Shown here: positions 6,252 to 14,490 of the stretch, one piece after another
Position numbering within the stretch: position 1 is the first letter of the stretch
Layout: every line of letters begins with the position of its first letter
Assembly (NCBI GenBank): GCA_000171835.1
Contig: ABHC01000021.1
Coordinates: 1-52,500 of the forward strand
Reading direction: 5' to 3'
Source of the DNA: an alpha proteobacterium BAL199
GTDB lineage: Bacteria > Pseudomonadota > Alphaproteobacteria > Thalassobaculales > Thalassobaculaceae
Length of the DNA stretch: 52,500 nt
Notes under the pieces: generated by a model
What the model was told of the DNA's origin: nothing
The model's database searches: none
What the model saw: only the letters and a program-made list of their open reading frames with translations
Made by a program: the position numbers and the translations under genes

Positions 6252-8687
6252 TTAACCGCGAAGACGTGCCTGGTTGGCATCGAACAGCGGCGAGTGCTGG
6301 ATCCGCGCGGGCAGCCGGGCGCCGAGCAACTCGATCTCGAAGCCGTCCGTTCGCTCTGCGACTTCCTTCGGAACGTAACCGAGCGCGACCGACAGGGTGG
6401 AGTTGTGCGCGTAGCCGCCCGAGGTAACCCAGCCGCAGACCTCGCCGCCGAACCAGATCGGCTCGTCGCCGATAACGTCGGCGTCCGCGGCGTCCACAAT
6501 AAACGTTCGCAACCGCAACTTGCCGCCTTGGTCCCGCTCCTGGATGGCCGCCGCCTTGCCGATGAAATCGGCCGGCTTGCCATAGGCGACGAACCGATCC
6601 AGTCCGGCCTCCAGCGGGCCGTAGATCGGCCGGTATTCGCGCGCCCAGGAGCCGTAGCCCTTCTCCAGACGCAGGGCGTTCAGGGCGCGGCCGCCGAACG
6701 GCCGGATGTCGAACTCTGAGCCGGCCGCCATCAGGGTCTGGTAGACATGGCGCTGGTGCTCCGGCGCCATCCATAGCTCATAGCCGAGGTCACCGGTGTA
6801 GCTGACCCGGCCAACCAGGCAGGGCGCCATCCCGACGTCCATGCGCTGGATGTCCATGAACTTGAACGCCTCGCCCGACACATCGTCGTGCACCACCTTG
6901 GCCAGCACCTCGCGGGACCGCGGCCCGGCGACCGACAGCCCGGTCATGGAGACGCCATGCGCCTGGATGGCAACCGAACCGTCGGCGGGCGGATGCCGCT
7001 CGAACCAGCGCATGTGGTACTGCTCGGCAGGCCCAGAGCCCGCGATGAACCAACTGCCATCGCCGAGGTTGGCCAGGGTAAAGTCCCCAATCAGCTTGCC
7101 GTCTTCCTTGAGCATCGGCGCCAGGGTCATGCGCCCCGGCTTCGGCAGCCGGCAGGCCAGCATCCGGTCGAGCCATTCCTCGGCGCCGTCGCCGGTGACG
7201 GTGTACTTCGCGAAGCTCGTGGTCTCAGACAGTCCGACGCCGTCGCGTACCGCCGCCACTTCTCGGGCCACATGCTCGAAATCGGTCGACCGGCGCCAGG
7301 AGAACGCGTCGCTGACTCCGGCCGGCGCGAACCACAGCGGTACTTCGAGGCCGTAGGCGACGCCCCATTGCGCGCCTTGCGCTGAGAGCAGGTCGTATAC
7401 CGGCGTAGTCCGCAGCGGCCGGCCGGCGGGAAGTTCCTCGTTGGGATACCGGATCGAGAAGCGCCGCGAGTAGTTCTCGCGCACCTTGGCGTTGGTGTAG
7501 GCCATGCTGGCCCAGTCGCCGAAGCGCGAGACGTCCATCGCCCAGATATCGGCACCCGGATCGCCGTCGATCATCCAGTTGGCGACCGCCAGCCCGACGC
7601 CGCCACCTTGACTGAACCCGGCCATGACCCCACAGGCACACCAGAATCCGGGAAGGCCGCGCACCGGGCCAACCAACGGGTTGCCGTCGGGCGCGAAGGT
7701 GAACGGGCCGTTGATGATCTGCTTGATTCCGGTCCGCTCGAACGCCGGGAAATGGCGGAACCCGACCTCCAGGGACGGCGCGATCCGGTCGATGTCGGGT
7801 GCCAGCAACTCGTGCCCGAAATCCCACGGGGTGTTCCGTTCCGACCAGGGCTTGCCGGCTTTCTCGTAGGTACCCATCAGCATGCCGCCGCGCTCCTGGC
7901 GCAGATACAGCTCACCGTCAAAATCGATGACGTGGAGCATCTCCTTACCGGACTTGGCGTTCCATTCGGCGACTTCCGGCATGTCCTCGGTGATCAGGTA
8001 CATATGCTCCATCGCGAGCACAGGCAGTTCCAGACCGACCATGCGCCCGACCTCGCGGGCCCACAGACCACCCGCGTTGACCACATGCTCGGCCACGATC
8101 TCGCCCTTGTCGGTGATCACCCGCCACTGGCCGTCCTCCCGGCAGACCAGATCCTCGACCTTGGTATGTCGATGGATCTCGGCACCAAGCGTGCGGGCCG
8201 CCTTGGCATAGGCGTGGGTGACGCCGGACGGGTCCAGATGGCCGTCGACCACGGTGCGCAGCGCGCCGACGAACTGTGTCGGGTCCAGCAGCGGCATCAG
8301 TTCGTGGGCCTCGCGAGCCGAGATCTCTTCCAACTCGATGCCGAGATAACGCCCCTTGGCGACGAGGCCGCGCAGGAACTCCATGCGCGCCTCGGTCGCC
8401 GCCAGCATCACGCCGCCGGTCAGGTGCACGCCGGTCGCCTGGCCCGACAGTTCCTCGATCTCCTTGTACAGGTCGATCGTGTACTGCTGCAGCTTGGCAA
8501 TGTTCGGGTCGCCGTTGATGGTGTGCATGCCGCCGGCGGCATGCCAGGTCGACCCCGACGTCAGCTCGTCGCGCTCGACCAGGACCACGTCGGTCCAGCC
8601 ATGCTTGGCAAGATGGAACAGAACAGAACAGCCGACCACGCCGCCACCGATCACCACCACGCGCGCATGCGATTTCATGTCGTTCAT
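6252..8687 (-). CDS. Dimethylglycine/sarcosine dehydrogenase-like flavoprotein (DAO + GcvT domains)
   Basis: Oxidatively demethylates an N-methyl amine and hands the one-carbon unit to tetrahydrofolate. Domains of the 811-residue protein in order: FAD-dependent DAO domain (1 to about 370) with GGGVVG at 14-19 and the conserved STWHAAG, whose histidine (His49 here) carries covalent FAD in mammalian dimethylglycine dehydrogenase; a linker FAO-type domain; then a GcvT-like folate-binding domain and its C-terminal barrel (about 430-810). Length and architecture match dimethylglycine and sarcosine dehydrogenases. The start is the ATG at 8685-8687; an internal ATG three codons on (MKSHAR) is possible. 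It follows the MttB-family gene on the same strand, and a GbdR-like regulator lies upstream, which supports a methylated-amine substrate. Which amine is not determined. Confidence 0.9.
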   Translation of the reverse strand: MNDMKSHARVVVIGGGVVGCSVLFHLAKHGWTDVVLVERDELTSGSTWHAAGGMHTINGDPNIAKLQQYTIDLYKEIEELSGQATGVHLTGGVMLAATEARMEFLRGLVAKGRYLGIELEEISAREAHELMPLLDPTQFVGALRTVVDGHLDPSGVTHAYAKAARTLGAEIHRHTKVEDLVCREDGQWRVITDKGEIVAEHVVNAGGLWAREVGRMVGLELPVLAMEHMYLITEDMPEVAEWNAKSGKEMLHVIDFDGELYLRQERGGMLMGTYEKAGKPWSERNTPWDFGHELLAPDIDRIAPSLEVGFRHFPAFERTGIKQIINGPFTFAPDGNPLVGPVRGLPGFWCACGVMAGFSQGGGVGLAVANWMIDGDPGADIWAMDVSRFGDWASMAYTNAKVRENYSRRFSIRYPNEELPAGRPLRTTPVYDLLSAQGAQWGVAYGLEVPLWFAPAGVSDAFSWRRSTDFEHVAREVAAVRDGVGLSETTSFAKYTVTGDGAEEWLDRMLACRLPKPGRMTLAPMLKEDGKLIGDFTLANLGDGSWFIAGSGPAEQYHMRWFERHPPADGSVAIQAHGVSMTGLSVAGPRSREVLAKVVHDDVSGEAFKFMDIQRMDVGMAPCLVGRVSYTGDLGYELWMAPEHQRHVYQTLMAAGSEFDIRPFGGRALNALRLEKGYGSWAREYRPIYGPLEAGLDRFVAYGKPADFIGKAAAIQERDQGGKLRLRTFIVDAADADVIGDEPIWFGGEVCGWVTSGGYAHNSTLSVALGYVPKEVAERTDGFEIELLGARLPARIQHSPLFDANQARLRG

Positions 8688-8711
8688 CCCACTCGTTGGA
8701 TAGGTCGTATC

Positions 8712-8736
8712 CGATCGCTCCGCCCGTCGGCGATCG
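8712..8736 (-). other. Intergenic hairpin between the mttB-like and dehydrogenase genes
   Basis: CGATCGC (8712-8718) and GCGATCG (8730-8736) form a perfect 7-bp stem with an 11-base loop, inside the 82-base gap between two same-strand genes. No T-run follows, so it is more likely an RNA processing or stability element than a terminator. Confidence 0.35.
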
Positions 8737-8769
8737 TGGTTGCGAACTCCGGCGGTGTCACGCCCGGTT

Positions 8770-10320
8770 TCACGGCTCACCGCTGCCGATCTCTTCCCGG
8801 CGCTGCGCCATGTAGGCCTGAAGCGCTTCGCGGATCGCCGGGTCGAGAACGGGTTCTTCGTATTCCTGCAGCGCCTTCTTCCACAGCTGGGTGGCGCGGG
8901 CGGTGGCGTCGAGACCACCGCTTTCCTGCCACGCCTCGAAGTTCTGCCAGTTCGACACCAGCGGCTGGTAAAAGGCCGTGGTGTAGCGTTCCATGGTGTG
9001 TGGCGAGCCGAAGAAGTGCCCGCCGGTCGGAACCGCGGCAAGCGCGTCCAACGCCAGTTCGCCTTCATCAACCCGGATCGGTGTCATGAACTCCATCATG
9101 TGCTGGATCATTTCCACATCCAGGATGAACTTCTCGTAGGACGCGGTCAGGCCACCTTCCTGCCATCCGGCCGCATGGTAGACTAGGTTGCAGTGCCCCA
9201 GCAGCGCGCCCCACAGCGCCATCATTGTCTCGTATGCGCCCTGCGCATCGGCGGCGTTCGACGCCGAGCCCGGGGTGCTGCGGTACGGCAGGTTGTAGCG
9301 TCGGGCCAACTGTCCGCTGGCGACGTTGGCCTTGGTGTTTTCGGGGGTGCCGAAGGCGGGCGCTCCCGAACGCATGTCGACGTTGGAGGTGAAGGCGCCG
9401 TACGACACCGGCGTGCCAGGACGGATCAACTGGGTCAGCACGATACCGAACAGTGCCTCGGCGTTCTGCTGGGCCAGCGCGCCGGCCAGGGTCACCGGGC
9501 TCATCGCGCCCATCAGTGTGAACGGCGTCACCGAGATCGATTGGCCGTGTTCCGCCATGACCATCAGCCCGTCGGCCATCGCCTCGTCGAACCGCCGGGG
9601 GCTGTTGACCGAGATGATCGTGGTGACGCCGGGGCTCTCGGCAATCTCGTCCAGCGAGATGCCGCGCGCGATCGCCATCATGCGAATCCCGTCGAGCGCC
9701 CGGTTCCGGCCGATGGCGGTGACGTGAAAGGTCTTCGAGGTCAGGGACAGGTTGGCGAAATAGGTGTCGAGGTGGCGCGAATTGGCCGGCAGTTCGATCG
9801 GCGCGCAGACTTGATTGCCCAGCATGTGGATGCAGTTGAAATGCTGGGCGAGCCGGGCAAAATCGCAGAAATCCTGAAGGTTTCCGGCGCGTCGTCCACG
9901 CTCCATGTCATGTACGTTCGGCGGTCCGGCAACCAGGGTGAACACCACGTCGTTGCCACCGAGGTGGACCATGTTCTCCTGATCGCGCGGCGTCAGGGTA
10001 TAGGCGGCCGGGGCGAGCTTGATCGTCTGCGCCACCAGCGCGCGGTCGAGGCGGACCGTCATGGTCGATCGGTCGACCGACGCGCCCGCCTTTTCGAAAA
10101 TGTCGAGCGCGCGGGTGCTCATCATCTCGATGCCGAGTTCCTCCAGGATGCGCATGGAGGTCTCGTGGATCGCCTCGATCTGGTCGTCCGACAGGATGGG
10201 GAGCGGCGGCCAGGGATTGCGCACCCGGCGGCGCGGCAACTGTGGAATGCGGCTGGCATCGCGCCCGCGTCCACCACCGCGGCCGCGCCGTACCGCCCTC
10301 GATCCGCCGTCGTCCGTCAT
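8770..10320 (-). CDS. MttB-superfamily (trimethylamine/glycine-betaine methyltransferase-like) protein, non-pyrrolysine
   Basis: Member of the trimethylamine:corrinoid methyltransferase superfamily, 516 residues. After a 40-residue Arg/Gly-rich N-terminus (RRGRGGGRGR) the core starts at LPILSDDQIEAIHETSMRILEELGIE, the standard MttB opening. The frame has no in-frame amber codon, so it belongs to the non-pyrrolysine group whose studied members demethylate quaternary amines such as glycine betaine. The usual corrinoid partner protein and its reactivase are not in this window. Start: ATG at 10318-10320 with AAGGA about ten bases upstream. It lies between MmgE/PrpD and the dimethylglycine-dehydrogenase-like gene on the same strand. 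A quaternary-amine substrate is inferred from family and context. Confidence 0.85.
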   Translation of the reverse strand: MTDDGGSRAVRRGRGGGRGRDASRIPQLPRRRVRNPWPPLPILSDDQIEAIHETSMRILEELGIEMMSTRALDIFEKAGASVDRSTMTVRLDRALVAQTIKLAPAAYTLTPRDQENMVHLGGNDVVFTLVAGPPNVHDMERGRRAGNLQDFCDFARLAQHFNCIHMLGNQVCAPIELPANSRHLDTYFANLSLTSKTFHVTAIGRNRALDGIRMMAIARGISLDEIAESPGVTTIISVNSPRRFDEAMADGLMVMAEHGQSISVTPFTLMGAMSPVTLAGALAQQNAEALFGIVLTQLIRPGTPVSYGAFTSNVDMRSGAPAFGTPENTKANVASGQLARRYNLPYRSTPGSASNAADAQGAYETMMALWGALLGHCNLVYHAAGWQEGGLTASYEKFILDVEMIQHMMEFMTPIRVDEGELALDALAAVPTGGHFFGSPHTMERYTTAFYQPLVSNWQNFEAWQESGGLDATARATQLWKKALQEYEEPVLDPAIREALQAYMAQRREEIGSGEP

Positions 10321-10377
10321 GGCTGGCGTTCCTTCAGGCTCTGTCGGCCGGAATCATCCGGCTGCATGGTGATGCGT

Positions 10378-11748
10378 TCACGCTCGGGCTGCGACATCGC
10401 CATCTGCTGATCGGGAGAACAGGCCGGTCATAAGGTCTTCGGCATGCGCCCGGTCGGCATCAAGTTCCGTCACCGCCTTTTCGATCAACGCGCTGCGATC
10501 GACGCCCAACAGAGGGACCGCGTAGGCACGGTACTTTTCGACAAGCTCGGCATCGCTCAGCGGGTTCTCCGGATTCCCACGCGCGACGGTCGGCTCAGAG
10601 CGGATCGAAGTGCCATCAGCCAGATGGAAGACCGCATGAGCCCAGCGCTCGGCCGGGAATCGCGCGTTGTACGACGCATCCTCGCGCAGAATCATCGACC
10701 GGCTGAGCCGGAGGGTGTTCGGATCGGCGAGCCCAGCGTCACCGACCTCGGGTGCGCCGATCGTTCCTTTGACCAGGGCCGCCGCAACCGGGAACGGCAG
10801 GCTGTACTGCGCCGCTTCCGTTGTTTCCGGAGCATGGGCCGCCAATCGGGCGGCCTCATGGAAGGTGACGACCTCAACCCATGAAATGGCCCTCGCCGTC
10901 AGCTTCAGCCGACGTTGCAGGCTGACCGCTGCCTCGACTGCCGGCTGGGCCCAGCGGCAGACCGGATAGGCCTTGAAGTACTGTTCCATGACGCACCATC
11001 GGGCCCCCAGATCACCCCACAGCTCCGTCAGTGCCGGATCTTCCATCGTCACCGCCGGAGCGCCCGTGAAGCCGTCCGCCGCAAGGTAGGCCGCGCTGAG
11101 GCCGGCGAGCGCGCCCCAGCCAGAGCCGTCCTTGACCATCGTCGGGTGGTCAATGCAGCGCATCATCTGGCTGCGCGGCCCGTGGTACTCGGCAATGCCG
11201 AGCGCTTCACGGGTCTTCTTGGCATCAAGGCGCAGATGACGGGCGCCGACCGCCGCGCAGGCGATCGCATTCCACGCCCCGGAGGTGTGGTAATCGCGGG
11301 CCGTGGCGTGCAACGCGATGCCGGCGCGGGTCGCGATCTCGTAGCCGAGGACAAGACCGGCCAGGATCTCGCGGCCATCCATGGTCCCACCGTCCTCGGC
11401 CAGGGCCAGGAGCGCCGGCAGTACGGCCACCCCCATGTGGCCCTTAGTCAGGACGTGGCCGTCATGAGCGTCGAAACTGTCGATTGTCGACGCGCCGGCC
11501 AGGGCGGCGCCCAACGGGCTGACCAAGCGGCCGTCAAAGAACAACCGGGCGCCGTTGCCCCCAGTACCGGCACCGTAGTGGCGCACGGCATGATCATTGA
11601 CGATCCGGGACAACGCGGTGCAGGTGCCCGCAGCAGCGACACCGATCAGATCTAGCAGGCATCGCTTGGCCTGGGTCACCACCGAAGCCGGCAGGTCCTC
11701 GAAGCGAAGGTCGTGGATGAAGTCGACTGGCGACGCCGGCATGGCCAT
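10378..11748 (-). CDS. MmgE/PrpD family protein (2-methylcitrate dehydratase-like)
   Basis: A 456-residue member of the MmgE/PrpD fold, which contains 2-methylcitrate and cis-aconitate-type dehydratases/decarboxylases. Typical features are the N-terminal alpha-helical region with ALAGASTIDSFDAHDGH, the glycine-rich GHMGVAVLPALLALAE, and the KAYPVCRWAQPAVEAA motif of the active-site region. The start is uncertain: I give the ATG at 11746-11748 (MAMPASP); a GTG ten codons upstream and an ATG two codons downstream are alternatives, and none has a clear ribosome site. In many bacteria these proteins accompany catabolic clusters with unassigned substrates. Here it is upstream of and co-directional with the MttB-like gene. 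The exact reaction is unknown. Confidence 0.85.
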   Translation of the reverse strand: MAMPASPVDFIHDLRFEDLPASVVTQAKRCLLDLIGVAAAGTCTALSRIVNDHAVRHYGAGTGGNGARLFFDGRLVSPLGAALAGASTIDSFDAHDGHVLTKGHMGVAVLPALLALAEDGGTMDGREILAGLVLGYEIATRAGIALHATARDYHTSGAWNAIACAAVGARHLRLDAKKTREALGIAEYHGPRSQMMRCIDHPTMVKDGSGWGALAGLSAAYLAADGFTGAPAVTMEDPALTELWGDLGARWCVMEQYFKAYPVCRWAQPAVEAAVSLQRRLKLTARAISWVEVVTFHEAARLAAHAPETTEAAQYSLPFPVAAALVKGTIGAPEVGDAGLADPNTLRLSRSMILREDASYNARFPAERWAHAVFHLADGTSIRSEPTVARGNPENPLSDAELVEKYRAYAVPLLGVDRSALIEKAVTELDADRAHAEDLMTGLFSRSADGDVAARA

Positions 11749-11872
11749 TGATTGGTATGCTGCCGAGCCCCCTGGCACAGCAGACTAAACCGTAGGCGCG
11801 TGCCGCGTCGCGCACGAGCCAGCGATTCGTCAAAGTCTGTCATAATTCCGACAAGCGGATGACCCACCCTAT

Positions 11873-12874
11873 TCAGTGCTGCCCCTTACCGCCAGCCGCT
11901 GCTGCATCGCTAACCGCGAGGGGTTGATTTCGGCCGCGCCTAGCCTGTCCCGGAGTGACCTTGAAGACTTCGCGATAGCAGCGCCCGAAATGCGAAGCGC
12001 TGGCAAAACCGGATTTGGCGGCGATTTCCGAAATGGGGTCGGCGGACTGCAACAGCATCAGTTGGGCGTGCCGCAGGCGTAACTCCAGATAGAAGCGCGA
12101 CGGTACCCGGTCGAACTGCCGCAGGAACAGCCGTTCCAACTGACGCGACGAAATTCCGGCAGCTTGCGCCACCGCCTGGGTCGGCACGGGATCCGCCATG
12201 TTCTGTTCCATCAGCGTGATGGCCCGCACAAGCCGCCGGTCGGTAATGCCGTAGCGCCACTGCACCGACATGCGCTGGCTTTCCCCCGCCGGTCGAATAC
12301 GGGTGTGCAGGAACTGTTCGGCAACGTCGGCGGCGACGGTGGCACCGTGCTGTTCGGCGACCAAGGCCAGCATCAGGTCCAGCGCGGCGGTGCCCCCGGC
12401 GCAGGTCAACCGGTCACGATCGATGCAGAACAGATCGCGCGAAACCTCGATGTCTGGGAATTCCTCGGCGAAGTCGTCCTGCAGTTCCCAGTGCAGCGTG
12501 CAGCGGCGGCCGGTGAGCAGTCCGGCACGGGCCAGCAGGAACGTCCCGGTGCTCACCGCTCCCAGCCGGCACTCGTCATGAGCCAGCCGGCGCAGCCAAC
12601 CGAGGACCTTCGGGTCTCGGTAGTCGGCGATTCCAAGGCTCGATACCACAATTGCCATAGACAGCCCGGTCGCCCGCCCGATCGCGGCGTTGACGACCAT
12701 GGTGAACCCACTGCTGGCCTTAACCGGCTCGCCGTCTACGCTGACCAGTATCAGGCGATAGGCCTCGCGCCCCAACACTCGGTTGGCTGACCGCAGTGGC
12801 TCGCTCGCTGCGCTCAGCGCCATCAGCGAGAAACCTGGCACAAGAAGAAACCCGACCTCTTCGGACGTCACCAT
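11873..12874 (-). CDS. GlxA-family AraC-type regulator (DJ-1/PfpI + AraC HTH), GbdR/CdhR-like
   Basis: Transcription regulator of 333 residues. Residues 1 to about 190 form a DJ-1/PfpI-type amidotransferase-like sensor, with AVSTGTFLLARAGLL and the motif DRDRLTCAGGTAALDLML seen in GlxA proteins. Residues about 225-315 form a two-helix-turn-helix AraC domain ending FASASHFGRCYREVFKVTPGQ. Studied relatives (GbdR, CdhR, SouR) sense glycine betaine, carnitine or sarcosine. Next to MttB-like and dimethylglycine-dehydrogenase-like genes, a methylated-amine activator is the natural reading, although the effector is inferred. The 124-base gap before MmgE/PrpD is the likely control region. Start: ATG at 12872-12874. 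Confidence 0.88.
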   Translation of the reverse strand: MVTSEEVGFLLVPGFSLMALSAASEPLRSANRVLGREAYRLILVSVDGEPVKASSGFTMVVNAAIGRATGLSMAIVVSSLGIADYRDPKVLGWLRRLAHDECRLGAVSTGTFLLARAGLLTGRRCTLHWELQDDFAEEFPDIEVSRDLFCIDRDRLTCAGGTAALDLMLALVAEQHGATVAADVAEQFLHTRIRPAGESQRMSVQWRYGITDRRLVRAITLMEQNMADPVPTQAVAQAAGISSRQLERLFLRQFDRVPSRFYLELRLRHAQLMLLQSADPISEIAAKSGFASASHFGRCYREVFKVTPGQARRGRNQPLAVSDAAAAGGKGQH

Positions 12875-12923
12875 GGAAGTCTCGGATCCTCCCGAAGTTC
12901 GGGACAGCGGGTAACTGACGGGC

Positions 12924-13547
12924 CTAACGGCGCCTCACCGCCACTGCCAGAGACGGTATGGTCCCGGCCTCTCCGGGCATGGATACATAGGGCTCGGTTC
13001 GTTCCTCAATCCGCAGGTTGGGATCGCCGCTGATCACTGCTCCAAAACCCCGATCCCAAAGCGTCGTCTTGACGGTCAGCACGATCACCCCGCCGGGACG
13101 GGTGATGCGAACGATTTCGGGCAGACCTTCGACACCAACATGCCCAGTGGTGAACACGCCGGTGGCGATCACCGAAGCGAATTCCCCGTCGGCAAACGGC
13201 AGGGACGCTCCCAGGGCAAGGTGGTGCAGTTGCGCGTAGCTGCTCCTGCTGCGGGCAACGGCAAGCATGCCCTTCGAAAAATCCAGTCCGACCACTGGCG
13301 TGAATCCGAGAATACCCAGCCAATCCCCCAGGAGACCTGTGCCGCATCCGGCATCGAGCACCGGACCCGCTCCCCGCGGGGCATGGCGGGCGAGCAGGGC
13401 CAAACCGACCGCCGGATGACGATAGCCAGCACGGCTCATATCGGCGTCATAGGTGGCGGCCCACCCGTCGTAAAGGGCGGCTACCTCTTCCGTAGTGCCG
13501 GCATCATAGACCGCACCGAGATGCCCAGTGTGCAACTCCGAGGTCAT
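12924..13547 (-). CDS. Class I SAM-dependent methyltransferase
   Basis: Small (207 residues) Rossmann-type methyltransferase. Motif I is VLDAGCGTG at 63-71, followed by VVGLDFSKGML (motif II, acidic residue binding the ribose) and LPFADGEFASVIATGVFTTGHV (motif IV region). The leading segment EVAALYDGWAATYDADM is typical of Williams-Beuren/UbiE-like small-molecule methyltransferases. The acceptor substrate cannot be told. It is co-directional with the GlxA-type regulator 49 bases downstream and may be unrelated to the amine genes. Confidence 0.85.
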   Translation of the reverse strand: MTSELHTGHLGAVYDAGTTEEVAALYDGWAATYDADMSRAGYRHPAVGLALLARHAPRGAGPVLDAGCGTGLLGDWLGILGFTPVVGLDFSKGMLAVARSRSSYAQLHHLALGASLPFADGEFASVIATGVFTTGHVGVEGLPEIVRITRPGGVIVLTVKTTLWDRGFGAVISGDPNLRIEERTEPYVSMPGEAGTIPSLAVAVRRR

Positions 13548-13681
13548 GTTCCGCCCCCAGTTCCTGCCGTACTTTGTCTTCTGCCATCCACGCCCGGTCG
13601 GCGACCGTCATCCGATAGAGCCGTTCAACGCTCAAGCCGCAAGCTGAAAGCTCTCGATCCACTCTGCTCAAGCTGGCTGCG

Positions 13682-14329
13682 TCAGAGGACCCTTGAGACC
13701 GGAAATCGGGAAAAGTGATCTTCCCTTCTCTCTATCGCCATGTGCACAGAAAGAACGTGGGTAAGGCCTGCGGCACTGCCGAGCGGCAGATCTATTCCCA
13801 GGATATGAACATACGACTTCCGATGATCCATCAACGACCCTTGGACGATGCCGATGAACGGTCGTTCGGCCATTCTCTTGAAGTAAGCAAGTTCCACATC
13901 CACCCAGGCCTCGGGCGTTTCTGACAGTTCTCCGAGCAGCTTGTTGGTATAGTCGACACCCCATAATTCGGCCAGCTTCGTGCCCCACAGAACGAACCGA
14001 ACTTGGAACGGCTCTCTCTCGATCCGGGCAATCGAGACTCGTCCCAGCCAGTCCTTGAAATCATAGAAATCTAAGGCCGAACGGGGTGGCAGTTCACTCT
14101 CGCCCTCCCGTCGGTCATTCCAAAGTTCCATCAAACCCCGAAACGGACCGAATTTCTCAGAGCCTGAGTCCAGTCGGCATTCGCCGTAAGTCCAATCGAC
14201 TGTCTCTCTTGCACGACGCGAATCCAAAGCATGGGGATCCCAGGTCACATCGACTGCAATGACGCTAGAGCCAATGCCAGGACCAAACAAGCGAGCATCG
14301 GGTGCCCTTGCGGAGTTCCCGCTTCTCAA
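13682..14329 (-). CDS. PAS domain protein (PAS_5 family)
   Basis: A 215-residue protein resembling the alphaproteobacterial PAS_5 family. The signature is LMELWNDRREGESELPPRSALDFYDFKDWLGRVSIARIE, then FQVRFVLWGTKLAELWGVDYTNKLLGEL, the typical PAS beta-scaffold with an RFxLxGTxxAELxGxDxTGxxL pattern. There is no output domain or membrane segment, so it is probably a cytoplasmic sensor or orphan. The start is unclear: the longest frame begins with TTG, and a GTG at 14246-14248 would remove 27 residues; neither has a good ribosome site. It faces away from the IlvD-like gene. The 161-base gap 14330-14490 is therefore a divergent promoter region, with no motif I can name. Confidence 0.75.
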   Translation of the reverse strand: MRSGNSARAPDARLFGPGIGSSVIAVDVTWDPHALDSRRARETVDWTYGECRLDSGSEKFGPFRGLMELWNDRREGESELPPRSALDFYDFKDWLGRVSIARIEREPFQVRFVLWGTKLAELWGVDYTNKLLGELSETPEAWVDVELAYFKRMAERPFIGIVQGSLMDHRKSYVHILGIDLPLGSAAGLTHVLSVHMAIERREDHFSRFPVSRVL

Positions 14330-14490
14330 CGGCAGGTCACGGCTGAGCCTGTATGAAGAGCCCGGACGCCCTGAAATGTATCCGTGCCGACTGAGATCTT
14401 GTGACAGCGCCTCTCCGCCGTATAGTTTCTGTCAGAATGGTGTCGGCCTAGCCTCCGCCGAACGTCCCGCGCCGCCTGAAGGAACCCTCC

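Noticed and set aside
8770-10320. Possible pyrrolysine-containing MttB
   Set aside because: The frame has no in-frame TAG before its end, so it belongs to the non-pyrrolysine group.
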